From: an uncultured Bacteroidales bacterium
GTDB lineage: Bacteria; Bacteroidota; Bacteroidia; Bacteroidales; Bacteroidaceae
DNA length: 64,000 bases
Reading direction: 5' to 3'
NCBI GenBank assembly: GCA_902779875.1
Contig: CACZCX010000003.1
Coordinates: forward strand, 1 to 64,000
Made by a program: the position numbers and the translations under genes. The stretch's first letter is position 1. Every line of letters begins with the position of its first letter. The notes under the pieces were generated by a model, which saw only the letters and a list, made by a program, of their open reading frames with translations, ran no database searches and was not told where the DNA came from. This document shows, piece by piece, positions 36,591 to 45,214 of this stretch.

Positions 36591-37886
36591 ATGAGACACG
36601 GCAGTGTGGATATAATCACTTTAGGTTGTTCTAAGAATCTTGTTGATTCTGAGAAACTTATGGCTCAATTCAGGGCTGAGGGGCTCAAGGTGAGACATGA
36701 TCCTGACAAGGTCAGTGCCGAGACTGTAATCATAAACACATGCGGCTTTATAGGCGATGCGCAGGAGGAGTCCATCAATATGATCCTGGAGTGCGGAGAG
36801 CTCAAGAAAGCCGGTAAGATAGGGCGTCTGTATGTGATGGGATGCCTCTCGGAGAAGTTCCACAAGGACCTACAGGCCGAGATTCCCGAGGTTGACGGCT
36901 GGTACGGCAAGTTCAACTGGGGCGGCATACTCAAGGAACTGGGCCGCAAGTGGCACGGTGAGATAGAGAATGACCGTATCGTTACCACACCGTCACACTA
37001 TGCCTATCTCAAGATTGCCGAGGGCTGCAACCGTGGCTGTTCATACTGCGCCATACCTCTCATGACCGGCCATTACCAGTCACGCTCCCAGGAGGATATC
37101 CTGGATGAGGCCCGTAAACTCGTGGCCAAGGGCGTCAAGGAGATACAGCTCATAGCTCAGGATCTGACCTATTACGGCACTGACATAGCCCATAAGCCTA
37201 CTCTGGCAGAGCTTGTACAGCGTCTGTCCGATATCCCCGGCATAGAGTGGCTCCGTCTTCATTACGGCTATCCCAACAACTTTCCCATGGACCTGCTGCC
37301 TGTCATGCGTGAGCGCGACAACGTATGCAAGTACATGGATATTGCTCTCCAGCATATAAGCGATCCCGTACTCAAGCGTATGCACCGCAACATCACGGCC
37401 GCGGAGACCCGTGAGTTCCTGTCATGTATCCGCGAGGAGGTGCCCGGCATCCATCTGCGCACCACACTGATGGTAGGATTCCCCGGTGAGACCGATGAAG
37501 ACTTCAACCAGCTGGTGGAGTTTGTGCGTGAGCAACGTTTTGAGCGTATGGGAGCCTTTGCATACTGCGAGGTTGAGGGAACCTACTCAGCCCTTCATTT
37601 CAAGGATGACATAACCGATGAGGTCAAGCAGGCCCGTCTGTCGCGTCTCATGCGCGTGCAGCAGGATATATCGGCCTCAATCAGTGAACAGAAAGTGGGA
37701 AAGACCTTCAGGACCATGATTGACCGTCTCGAGGGTGAATACTACATAGGCCGCACCGAGTTCGACTCACCTGAGGTAGATCCCGAGGTGCTCATCAAGG
37801 CCGACCGTGAACTCCCGATAGGAGAGTTCGTGAACGTGGAGATTACTGAGGCTGATGCCTTTGATTTATATGGGACTTTAAAATAA
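36591..37886 (+). CDS. rimO: Ribosomal protein S12 methylthiotransferase
   Basis: A radical-SAM enzyme that adds a methylthio group to Asp89 (E. coli numbering) of ribosomal protein S12. The 431-residue protein has the UPF0004 domain (ITLGCSKNLVDSEKL, INTCGFIGDAQEES), the radical-SAM triad CNRGCSYCAIP at residues 146-153, and a C-terminal TRAM domain (GEYYIGRTEFDSPEVD). It starts 2 bases after the ftsY stop and precedes the HU gene by 15 bases, so translation genes and DNA-binding genes share a transcript. Confidence 0.96.
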   Translation: MRHGSVDIITLGCSKNLVDSEKLMAQFRAEGLKVRHDPDKVSAETVIINTCGFIGDAQEESINMILECGELKKAGKIGRLYVMGCLSEKFHKDLQAEIPEVDGWYGKFNWGGILKELGRKWHGEIENDRIVTTPSHYAYLKIAEGCNRGCSYCAIPLMTGHYQSRSQEDILDEARKLVAKGVKEIQLIAQDLTYYGTDIAHKPTLAELVQRLSDIPGIEWLRLHYGYPNNFPMDLLPVMRERDNVCKYMDIALQHISDPVLKRMHRNITAAETREFLSCIREEVPGIHLRTTLMVGFPGETDEDFNQLVEFVREQRFERMGAFAYCEVEGTYSALHFKDDITDEVKQARLSRLMRVQQDISASISEQKVGKTFRTMIDRLEGEYYIGRTEFDSPEVDPEVLIKADRELPIGEFVNVEITEADAFDLYGTLK

Positions 37887-37901
37887 CTAACCTAAAGCAA
37901 T

Positions 37902-38174
37902 ATGAACAACAAGCAGTTTTTGACAGAGTTGTCCGGCAGATGTCAGATGTCGGCCGATTCTGCCGCCCGTCAGGTTGAGAACCTGATCGGAGTCATGGAG
38001 AAGCTGTGGCAGGACGGAGATTCCGTTAGTCTTTCCGGATTCGGAGTCCTGGAAGTAAAGAAAAAGAACGAGCGCGTATCGGTCAATCCCTCAACCGGTG
38101 TACGTATGCTTGTACCGCCTAAACTCGTGCTTACATACAAGCCGAGTTCATTACTCAAGGAGAAACTCAAATAA
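37902..38174 (+). CDS. HU-family DNA-binding protein
   Basis: A 90-residue histone-like protein. The dimerisation helices are at the N-terminus (MNNKQFLTELSGRCQMSADSAARQ), the beta-arm has SGFGVLEVKKKNERVSVNPSTGVRM with the NPxTG turn that bends DNA, and the end LTYKPSSLLKEKLK is usual. It is in the same operon as ftsY and rimO and precedes by 9 bases a second, much larger HU-like gene. The pair may form heterodimers (inference). Confidence 0.93.
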   Translation: MNNKQFLTELSGRCQMSADSAARQVENLIGVMEKLWQDGDSVSLSGFGVLEVKKKNERVSVNPSTGVRMLVPPKLVLTYKPSSLLKEKLK

Positions 38175-38183
38175 GATACGGCT

Positions 38184-39275
38184 ATGGATAACAAGATCAA
38201 TCTCTCACAGCTTGCTGACCTGCTGTCACAGGCTGGCGGAATGTCCAAGTCCGCATCGGAACAGTTCGTAAAGAACTTCTTTGACATAATATCACAGAAC
38301 GTTCTCTCTGACGGCCTGGTAAAGGTCAAGGGGCTCGGAACATTCAAGCTTCTGGACATGGAGGACCGCGAGAGCGTGAACGTGAACACCGGTGAGCGTT
38401 TCACCATCGAGGGGCATCAGAAGATTTCATTCACTCCCGATGCCGACCTCAAGGAACGCATAAACAAGCCTTTCGCCGCATTCGAGACCGTGGAGATATC
38501 GGAGGAGCAGGCCAACGAGATCGCCAAGATGGACGCTGAGGCCGATGCACCCAAGGCCGATGCACCTAAGGCTGAGACCACTAAGAAGGAGGCTTCCAAG
38601 AAGGAGGCCGCCAAGAAGGAGGTGGCCAGGAAGGATGCTCCGGCTGTCAAGGATGTCACTCAGAAGAAGAGCACCCGTATCATTCTCAAGGCTGCACTCT
38701 GGCTGTGCTGCATCGTGGTGATACTGTTTGTAAGCGGCTATGTATTCTGGCCTCTGATAGGCTCCAAGCTGCTTGAACTGAGCGACAGGTATATTACCGA
38801 CGGCAAGGAGATTGAGATGATCTCAGACTCCACCTCTACAGCTCAACCATATAAGACAGAACCCGTCAAGGCAGAACCTGTAAAGACAGAACCCATCAAG
38901 GCAGAACCTGTAAAGACGGAACCTGTAAAGGCAGAACCTATCAAGGCAGAACCTGCAAAGGCTACACCTGCCAAGGCTGAGCCCGTCAAGGCTGAGTCCG
39001 TACAGGCTATCAAGACCCTTAAGGTCAAGCTCACCGCAAGTGACGAGGCCAAGGATCTCTCAGAGTTCACCAGGGATGATGTAGTAAACTATGTAATAGA
39101 CGGAGATCTTGACCTGTATACACTCCAGAAGGGCGAGACCCTTACACAGGTCGCACTCAAGTACTACGGCAGCAAGAAGCTGTGGCCTTACATAGTCAAG
39201 TACAACAATATCAGTGATCCCGGCAAGCTTCAGCCCGGAGCCAGGATCCGTGTCCCGGTTCTCAAGTCCAAGTGA
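38184..39275 (+). CDS. HU-domain, transmembrane and LysM protein
   Basis: A 363-residue protein with an unusual layout. Residues 1-95 are an HU-like DNA-binding domain (KGLGTFKLLDMEDRESVNVN, turn NVNTG replacing NPxTG). A Lys/Ala/Glu-rich linker (115-165) leads to one membrane helix (166-192, ILKAALWLCCIVVILFVSGY). Residues 224-273 are ten five-residue repeats of the type K[AT]EP[VIA], and residues ~309-363 are a LysM domain (LYTLQKGETLTQVALKYYG). The likely topology puts HU in the cytoplasm and LysM in the periplasm on peptidoglycan. This could tether DNA to the cell wall; that is inference from domains. The gene follows the small HU gene after 9 bases. HU-plus-LysM proteins occur in other Bacteroidales (recalled). 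Confidence 0.88.
   Translation: MDNKINLSQLADLLSQAGGMSKSASEQFVKNFFDIISQNVLSDGLVKVKGLGTFKLLDMEDRESVNVNTGERFTIEGHQKISFTPDADLKERINKPFAAFETVEISEEQANEIAKMDAEADAPKADAPKAETTKKEASKKEAAKKEVARKDAPAVKDVTQKKSTRIILKAALWLCCIVVILFVSGYVFWPLIGSKLLELSDRYITDGKEIEMISDSTSTAQPYKTEPVKAEPVKTEPIKAEPVKTEPVKAEPIKAEPAKATPAKAEPVKAESVQAIKTLKVKLTASDEAKDLSEFTRDDVVNYVIDGDLDLYTLQKGETLTQVALKYYGSKKLWPYIVKYNNISDPGKLQPGARIRVPVLKSK
38853..39002 (+). repeat. 15-bp minisatellite coding KAEPV-type repeats
   Basis: Ten in-frame copies of a 15-base unit (AAGGCAGAACCTGTA and close variants) encode the periplasmic Lys/Glu/Pro linker of the HU-LysM protein. The copies differ at silent and some coding positions, with Ala/Thr and Val/Ile/Ala exchange. 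Such tracts vary in copy number by slippage. Confidence 0.9.
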
Positions 39276-39367
39276 CGGACCGGATAAAAAGTGCAAAATC
39301 TTTAAAAAACTAACTGAAAACAATACTATTTAAAACAATTTAGCCGCGAACGCCATTCAATATGACC

Positions 39368-39375
39368 TATATTTG
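39368..39375 (+). promoter_or_regulatory. -7 promoter element of the moxR-bat operon
   Basis: TATATTTG, an exact match, lies 63 bases before the moxR start. The expected transcription start falls at about 39379-39382, which coincides with the start of a hairpin. Confidence 0.65.
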
Positions 39376-39378
39376 GCC

Positions 39379-39409
39379 GTGTCTATGATCCTTCCGGGAC
39401 CATAGACAC
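39379..39409 (+). other. Hairpin at the predicted 5' end of the moxR-bat mRNA
   Basis: GTGTCTATG and CATAGACAC form a perfect 9-bp stem around a 13-nt loop (ATCCTTCCGGGAC). No T-run follows, so it is not a terminator of the promoter's own strand, though it could end the HU operon. Located at the predicted transcript start, it might protect the mRNA. Confidence 0.6.
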
Positions 39410-39438
39410 TTGTTCGGACTAACTTAATTTAAAATCTT

Positions 39439-40434
39439 ATGAGTGAGAATGTTGACATTAGGGAACTGAATGAGCGCATCGAGAGACAGAGCGCCTTCGT
39501 TACCAACCTGGTCGCCGGAATGGATCAGGTAATCGTGGGACAGAAACATCTTGTGGAATCACTGCTTATAGGTTTGCTGTCAGACGGACACATCCTGCTT
39601 GAAGGTGTCCCCGGTCTGGCCAAGACACTGGCCATCAAGACTCTGGCATCGCTGATTGACGCAAGTTTCAACCGTATACAGTTTACCCCGGATCTGCTGC
39701 CTGCCGACGTTGTAGGTACAATGATATATAGTCAGAAAGACGAGACATTCCTTCCCAAGAAGGGTCCCGTATTCGCCAATTTCATACTGGCCGATGAGAT
39801 CAACCGTGCTCCCGCCAAGGTTCAGAGTGCACTTCTTGAGGCCATGCAGGAGCGTCAGGTGACACTCGGCGGCGATACATTCGCCCTGCCGCGTCCCTTC
39901 CTGGTAATGGCTACACAGAACCCGATAGAGCAGGAGGGTACCTATCCGCTGCCTGAGGCCCAGGTGGACCGTTTCATGCTCAAGGTCGTAATTGACTATC
40001 CCAGGCTTGAGGAGGAGAAGAAGATCATTCACCAGCAGATACATCATGAGATAGGCGCCGTCAAGTCCATCATGAGTACCGATGACATCATCGAGGCACG
40101 CAAGGTGGTTGATATGGTCTATCTTGACGAAAAGATAGAGCAGTACATAGCCGACATCGTATTCGCTACACGTTATCCAGAGAAATACGGTCTCAAGGAG
40201 ATCAAGGAACTCATATCATTCGGCGGTTCTCCGCGTGCATCGATCAATCTGGCCCTGGCAGCCCGTGCTTACGCCTTCATCAAGCGTCGCGGTTATGTAG
40301 TGCCCGAGGATGTACGTGCCATCGCTCATGACGTGCTGCGTCACCGCATCGGACTCACATATGAGGCCGAGGCTACCAACGTGACACAGGATGAGCTGGT
40401 TAGCCGCATACTGAACAAGGTTGAAGTACCTTAA
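39439..40434 (+). CDS. MoxR-family AAA+ ATPase
   Basis: A 331-residue MoxR/RavA-type chaperone ATPase, first gene of the aerotolerance (Bat) operon. It has the Walker A EGVPGLAKT, Walker B FILADEINRAP, sensor MATQNPIEQEGTYPLPEAQVDRF and the arginine-rich C-terminal GGSPRASINL. MoxR ATPases act with von Willebrand factor A proteins to mature or remodel protein complexes; here the partners are BatA and BatB further down the operon. The next gene, a DUF58 protein, is the usual partner too. It has its own promoter and a 5' hairpin. Confidence 0.95.
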   Translation: MSENVDIRELNERIERQSAFVTNLVAGMDQVIVGQKHLVESLLIGLLSDGHILLEGVPGLAKTLAIKTLASLIDASFNRIQFTPDLLPADVVGTMIYSQKDETFLPKKGPVFANFILADEINRAPAKVQSALLEAMQERQVTLGGDTFALPRPFLVMATQNPIEQEGTYPLPEAQVDRFMLKVVIDYPRLEEEKKIIHQQIHHEIGAVKSIMSTDDIIEARKVVDMVYLDEKIEQYIADIVFATRYPEKYGLKEIKELISFGGSPRASINLALAARAYAFIKRRGYVVPEDVRAIAHDVLRHRIGLTYEAEATNVTQDELVSRILNKVEVP

Positions 40435-40460
40435 TCCAACTACCTTACAATCAGTTTAAT

Positions 40461-41330
40461 ATGGAAACAAGTGAACTGATAGCAAAGGTCCGCAAGATTG
40501 AGATAAAGACCCGCGGTCTGTCCAGCAATATATTTGCAGGTCAGTACCATACGGCCTTTAAGGGTCGTGGTATGGCATTCAGCGAGGTCCGTGAGTATCA
40601 GTACGGTGACGAACCCCGTGACATTGACTGGAACGTTACCGCCCGCATGAACAAACCCTACTCAAAGGTGTTCGAGGAGGAGCGTGAGCTCACCGTAATG
40701 CTTATGGTCGATGTGTCGGACTCCCTGAACTTCGGTACACAGGTCATGATGAAGCGTGAGATGGTTACGGAGATAGCCGCTACGCTGGCCTTTGCCGCCA
40801 TCGAGAACAACGATAAGGTAGGTCTGGTGTTCTTCAGCGACAGGATAGAGAAATTCATACCGCCCAAGAAGGGCCGTCGTCATATCCTATATCTTATCCG
40901 CGAGCTTCTGGATTTCCAGCCTGAAAGCAATGCGACCGATATCACCGTACCGCTGGAGTTCATTACGGGAGCCGTCAAGAAACACTGCACGGCGTTCCTT
41001 CTGAGTGACTTCATTGACAGCCATGACTACCGAAATGCGCTTACCATAGCCAACCGTAAGCACGATATCGCTGCCATACGTGTCTATGACCGCCGCATGG
41101 AGGAACTTCCGGATATGGGCCTGATGAAACTCTATGACTCGGAGTCAGGACAGGAGATGTTTGTGGATACATCGTCCATGAAGGTGCGTTCGGCGCATAA
41201 GAAGTGGTTCGATGAGAACACGGCACGCTTCCGTGATTACCTGACCAGGAGCTCTGTCGATTCAGTCTCAGTACGTACGGACCAGGATTATGTAAAGGCT
41301 CTTATGAGCTTGTTTGCAAGGAGAAACTAA
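40461..41330 (+). CDS. DUF58 domain protein of the Bat operon
   Basis: A 289-residue cytoplasmic protein with the DUF58 core: GRGMAFSEVREYQYGDEPRDIDWNVTAR, then a von Willebrand A-like MIDAS region (MLMVDVSDSLNFG). DUF58 proteins accompany MoxR ATPases in nearly all bacteria and are thought to be their adaptor. It starts 26 bases after moxR, and its stop is one base before the start codon of the next gene. Confidence 0.93.
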   Translation: METSELIAKVRKIEIKTRGLSSNIFAGQYHTAFKGRGMAFSEVREYQYGDEPRDIDWNVTARMNKPYSKVFEEERELTVMLMVDVSDSLNFGTQVMMKREMVTEIAATLAFAAIENNDKVGLVFFSDRIEKFIPPKKGRRHILYLIRELLDFQPESNATDITVPLEFITGAVKKHCTAFLLSDFIDSHDYRNALTIANRKHDIAAIRVYDRRMEELPDMGLMKLYDSESGQEMFVDTSSMKVRSAHKKWFDENTARFRDYLTRSSVDSVSVRTDQDYVKALMSLFARRN

Positions 41331-41331
41331 A

Positions 41332-42402
41332 ATGAGAAGAATCTTATTATATCTGTGTCTGGCACTGCTCCCGCTCGGAGTGGCAGCCCAGTCAGGCGTA
41401 GTGGTGACAGCCAAGACCGACTCCATGATGCTCATGATTGGACAGCAGACAGGCATACATCTGGAGGTGACTTGTGACGCCGGCCGTGATGTGACCTTTC
41501 CGCCATATCGTGATACCATCGTGACAGGTCTGGAGATAATACCTCCCGTCCTGACCGATACGCAGTATGTGAATGAGGGTAAGCGCATGACCATACGTCG
41601 TGACTATACCGTCACCTGTTTTGATTCGGCCGTTGTATATGTACCGTCCATGCCCGTAATGGTTGACACCACGATATATGACTCGAATCCGCTGGCCATG
41701 ATATTCATGTCATTCGATATCCCGGAGGGGCAGGAGGGATTCTATGGTCCCAAGCCCATCATGATGGCACTGCCGACTGCCCGGGAGCTGGGTTTCATAC
41801 CATTGTACTGGCTGCTGGTCTTTGTGGGGGCGGCAATAGGATTCACGCTGCTCTACAGCTTCCGTAATGACAAACCCATCATAAAGAGGATCAAGGTCGA
41901 GGCCAAGCTCCCGGCTCATGTCAAGGCCATAAATGACATCGAGGTACTCAAGAAGGAGGGCAGCTCGCACAGCGAGGATGCCAAGGCCTATTACACACAA
42001 CTGACTGACATACTTCGTGAATACATAAACGACCGGTTCGGTTTCAACGCTACCGAGATGACATCATACGAGATCCTGGAGCGTCTGGAGCAGAGCCAGG
42101 ACAAGGAGTCTCTCAGCCAGCTTCGTGACCTGCTCATGACATCGGACATGGTTAAGTTCGCCAAGTTCAAGCCCATGCTTAACGAGAATGACCGTAACCT
42201 GATGTCGGCCATGGAGTTCGTCAACGATACCAAGATCGATGTCCCCGAAGAGGAGCTCAAGCCTCGCGAGATAGAGACAGTCGTAGAGATGAAACGAAGC
42301 AAGGAGGCACGTCTGGCGTTGTTACTGTCAGGTCTGACGGTATCGATAGCAGCCGTTACCATACTGGTGATGATGATTATGAAGATTTATTACCTGTTTT
42401 AA
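41332..42402 (+). CDS. Membrane protein of the Bat operon (BatD-like, short)
   Basis: A 356-residue protein with a signal peptide (RRILLYLCLALLPLGVAAQ), a beta-rich periplasmic domain of about 130 residues, one membrane helix (LYWLLVFVGAAIGFTLLYSF), a helical cytoplasmic part (YYTQLTDILREYINDRFG) and a C-terminal helix (LLSGLTVSIAAVTILVMMIM). This resembles a short version of BatD and the proteins between DUF58 and BatA in Bacteroides Bat loci. It would be part of the inner-membrane Bat complex. The start at 41332 begins the signal peptide; a longer frame from 41314 overlaps the upstream gene. Function of the family is not known. Confidence 0.8.
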   Translation: MRRILLYLCLALLPLGVAAQSGVVVTAKTDSMMLMIGQQTGIHLEVTCDAGRDVTFPPYRDTIVTGLEIIPPVLTDTQYVNEGKRMTIRRDYTVTCFDSAVVYVPSMPVMVDTTIYDSNPLAMIFMSFDIPEGQEGFYGPKPIMMALPTARELGFIPLYWLLVFVGAAIGFTLLYSFRNDKPIIKRIKVEAKLPAHVKAINDIEVLKKEGSSHSEDAKAYYTQLTDILREYINDRFGFNATEMTSYEILERLEQSQDKESLSQLRDLLMTSDMVKFAKFKPMLNENDRNLMSAMEFVNDTKIDVPEEELKPREIETVVEMKRSKEARLALLLSGLTVSIAAVTILVMMIMKIYYLF

Positions 42403-42412
42403 TTAAGTAACC

Positions 42413-43411
42413 ATGACATTTGCAAACAGCGCATATCTGCTTTTGAGCCTTCTGGTCATACCTTGCGTGTTGTGGTATGTATTAAGGGCAAACAAGAGGC
42501 GTGCCACACTCTCTGTACCTACGGTTTCCATGTACAGCGGCCTGGCACGTAGCTGGAAATACTATCTCATACATGTACCGTTCATACTGGAGATGGCATC
42601 GGTCATACTGCTCTCCGTAATCCTGGCCCGTCCGCAGTCCACAGACCGCTGGTCGGATACCGAGATTGAGGGTATCGACATAATGCTTGCCGTCGATGTG
42701 TCGACCAGTATGCTTGCCGAGGATCTCAAGCCTAACCGCATAGAGGCCGCCAAGCAGGTGGCATCGGAATTCATAAACGGTCGTCCGAACGATAACATAG
42801 GTCTTACCATATTTGCAGGCGAGGCCTTTACCCAGTGTCCGATGACAGTTGACCATACCGTACTGCTCAATATGTTCCGCAACGTAAGCAGTGACATAGC
42901 CGCCAACGGCATCATTGAGGACGGAACCGCCATCGGCATGGGACTCACCAACTCCATAAGCCGACTTAAGGACAGCAAGGCCAAGTCAAAGGTTATCATA
43001 CTCTTGACCGACGGATCCAACAACCGCGGTGAGGTGTCGCCCCAGACGGCGGCCGAGATGGCCAAGAGTTTTGGCATAAGGGTCTATACCATCGGTGTAG
43101 GCACCAACGGTACGGCACCGTATCCCGTACAGGGCGCGTTCGGCACCCAGTATGTGAATATGGCTGTTGAGATTGATGAGGCTATCCTCCGTCAGATTGC
43201 ACAGACTGCCAACGGCCAGTATTACCGCGCCACCAGCAACAGCAAGCTCAGGGAGGTGTATGAAGAGATTGACAAACTGGAACGGACCAAACTGCAGGTC
43301 AAGGAGTTCAGCAAGAACCAGGAGGAGTATCAGCCGCTTGCGCTGGCTCTGCTTCTGTGTCTTCTGGCTGCCATACTGCTCAAACAGACCGTTCTGCGTA
43401 CCATTCCTTAA
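42413..43411 (+). CDS. batA: Aerotolerance protein BatA, VWA domain
   Basis: A 332-residue inner-membrane protein with two N-terminal membrane helices, a von Willebrand A domain and a C-terminal helix. The MIDAS metal site is visible as LAVDVSTSMLAEDL, then DGTAIGMGL and ILLTDGSNNRGE. In Bacteroides fragilis the Bat proteins help tolerance to oxygen. It is followed after 12 bases by batB, its close relative. Confidence 0.93.
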   Translation: MTFANSAYLLLSLLVIPCVLWYVLRANKRRATLSVPTVSMYSGLARSWKYYLIHVPFILEMASVILLSVILARPQSTDRWSDTEIEGIDIMLAVDVSTSMLAEDLKPNRIEAAKQVASEFINGRPNDNIGLTIFAGEAFTQCPMTVDHTVLLNMFRNVSSDIAANGIIEDGTAIGMGLTNSISRLKDSKAKSKVIILLTDGSNNRGEVSPQTAAEMAKSFGIRVYTIGVGTNGTAPYPVQGAFGTQYVNMAVEIDEAILRQIAQTANGQYYRATSNSKLREVYEEIDKLERTKLQVKEFSKNQEEYQPLALALLLCLLAAILLKQTVLRTIP

Positions 43412-43423
43412 AAAGGAGTTGAG

Positions 43424-44464
43424 ATGTTTAAGTTAGAGAGTCCTGAATATCTGTATCTGCTGGCGCTGCTTCCGGTGCTGGTGGCTCTGCATATATTCTC
43501 AAATATACGTCGTCGCCGCAAACTGGCCGCTTACGGTGACGCCGAGCTTCTGTCCAGACTTATGCCCGATGCATCGACCACGCGTCCGGGGCTCAAGTTC
43601 TGGCTTCTGTTCGCCGCATACACGCTCTGCTGCTTCCTCCTGGCCAGACCCCAGTTCGGAGCCAAGCAGGAGACGGTGACACGTAAGGGTATCGAGACCG
43701 TCATAGCGCTGGATATATCGAACTCCATGCTTGCCGATGACGTGGCACCGAACCGTCTTGAAAAGTCCAAGCGCATAATCTCCAACCTGGTCGACCAGTT
43801 CAAGGATGACAAGGTGGGACTTATAGTGTTTGCCGGCGATGCATTCGTACAGCTGCCCATAACCAGTGATTTCATATCGGCCAAGGTGTTCCTAAATACC
43901 ATAAATCCCGGACTTATAAACCGACAGGGAACCGATATCAAGGCTGCCATAGAGCTTGCCTCACGCAGTTTCACCCCGCATGAGGGGGTAGGAAAGGCCA
44001 TCATCGTGATTACCGACGGTGAGAACCATGAGGGAGGTGCCGTAGAGGCCGCCCAGGCTGCTGCCGAGAAGGGTTACCTGGTTTATGTCATGGGCGTGGG
44101 TCTGCCGTCGGGTTCTCCCATACCGGGTGAACGTAGCGGTGAATTCCGTAAGGACCGTGATGGTAACGTGGTGATAACCAAGCTGAACGAGGAGATGTGC
44201 CGTCAGATAGCCGCCGCCGGAAAGGGCGCCTATTTCTACGTGGACAACTCCAACGCCGCCGAGAAAGCGCTTCAGAAAGAGATCGACAAACTGGCCAAGG
44301 CCGATGTCGAGACAACCGTATATACCGAATATGACGAGCAGTTCTCAATAATAGCCTGGATAATCCTGGTTATCCTGCTGCTTGAGATATTCATTTGTGA
44401 GAGCCGGAATCCCAGACTTAGGAGTTTCAGCCTGTTCAAATCAGAGGAGGAGAAAGGAAAATGA
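43424..44464 (+). CDS. batB: Aerotolerance protein BatB, VWA domain
   Basis: A 346-residue VWA protein parallel to BatA: two N-terminal helices, MIDAS IALDISNSMLADDV, GTDIKAAIELASRSF, IVITDGENHEGGAV, and a C-terminal membrane helix (FSIIAWIILVILLLEIFI). The two VWA proteins probably make a heteromeric ring or pair in the inner membrane. Its stop overlaps the batC start by 4 bases (ATGA). Confidence 0.93.
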   Translation: MFKLESPEYLYLLALLPVLVALHIFSNIRRRRKLAAYGDAELLSRLMPDASTTRPGLKFWLLFAAYTLCCFLLARPQFGAKQETVTRKGIETVIALDISNSMLADDVAPNRLEKSKRIISNLVDQFKDDKVGLIVFAGDAFVQLPITSDFISAKVFLNTINPGLINRQGTDIKAAIELASRSFTPHEGVGKAIIVITDGENHEGGAVEAAQAAAEKGYLVYVMGVGLPSGSPIPGERSGEFRKDRDGNVVITKLNEEMCRQIAAAGKGAYFYVDNSNAAEKALQKEIDKLAKADVETTVYTEYDEQFSIIAWIILVILLLEIFICESRNPRLRSFSLFKSEEEKGK

Positions 44465-45213
44465 GAAAGATATTGTTGTTTAGCCTTATGACTCTCTTTA
44501 CGCTCGGCGTCTGTGCGCAGAAGCGGACGGACCGTGCGTATGTCCGTGTGGGCAACCGTATGTTCCGTGACAGCCTGTTCATCAAGGCGGAGGAGAACTA
44601 CCTCAAGGCCGTGGATATGAACCCGGAGTTGCTTGAGGGATACTTCAATCTGGGTAACGCATATGTGGGACAGCAGAAACCCAACGAGGCAATCGATGCT
44701 TTCCGCAAGGCCTCGAATATGCTTGAGGCTGAGAAAAAGACCCTTATGAATGATCCCAAGGCCGATGCCGATGCACTTGACAGGTGCAAGATGAATCTGG
44801 CCCAGACATATCACAACACAGGTGTGGTCTATCATGTCTGCCAGCAGTTCGACAAGGCCATAGAGGCCTATAAGGATGCTCTGCGCAACAATCCTCAGGA
44901 TGACCAGACCCGCTACAACCTGATACTGGCTCAGCGTCAGCAGAAACAGCAACAGCAGCAACAGCAACAACAGCAACAACAGCAGGATCAGCAGCAGGAA
45001 CAGCAGGATCAGCAACAGGATCAGCAGGAACAGCAGCAGGATCAGGATCAGCAACAGGAACAGCAGGAGCAGCAGGCTCAGGAGGATATGTCAAAAGAGA
45101 ATGCCGAGCAGATACTTGATGCTGCCATGCAGGATGAGAAAGATATTCAGGAGCGTGTCCAGGAACAGCTCATGAAGGCTCAGCCCAGAAGACCTTTGGA
45201 AAAAGATTGGTAA
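44461..45213 (+). CDS. batC: TPR protein BatC with polyglutamine tract
   Basis: A 250-residue exported protein with a signal peptide (KILLFSLMTLFTLGVCAQ) and TPR repeats (MFRDSLFIKAEENYLKAVDMNP, GYFNLGNAYVGQQKPNEAIDAF, FDKAIEAYKDALRNNPQDD). After residue ~158 comes a long Gln-rich tract with Asp and Glu mixed in, encoded by CAG/CAA codons, then a short acidic C-terminus. BatC is thought to be a periplasmic scaffold with BatE. The Gln tract should be unstructured. The next gene, batD, starts 2 bases after. Confidence 0.9.
   Translation: MRKILLFSLMTLFTLGVCAQKRTDRAYVRVGNRMFRDSLFIKAEENYLKAVDMNPELLEGYFNLGNAYVGQQKPNEAIDAFRKASNMLEAEKKTLMNDPKADADALDRCKMNLAQTYHNTGVVYHVCQQFDKAIEAYKDALRNNPQDDQTRYNLILAQRQQKQQQQQQQQQQQQQDQQQEQQDQQQDQQEQQQDQDQQQEQQEQQAQEDMSKENAEQILDAAMQDEKDIQERVQEQLMKAQPRRPLEKDW
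44938..45081 (+). repeat. CAG/CAA repeat coding the BatC Gln tract
   Basis: A run of mostly CAG and CAA codons, interspersed with GAT and GAA, encodes about 48 residues that are nearly all Gln, Asp or Glu. Alternation of CAG and CAA lowers slippage, so the tract looks selected for the amino acid and not just expanded by replication error. Confidence 0.9.
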
Positions 45214-45214
45214 T

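Noticed and set aside
44272..45054. A minus-strand open frame with a poly-Leu start
   Set aside because: It is the complement of the CAG/CAA tract of batC; the hydrophobic run is a by-product of CTG/TTG codons.
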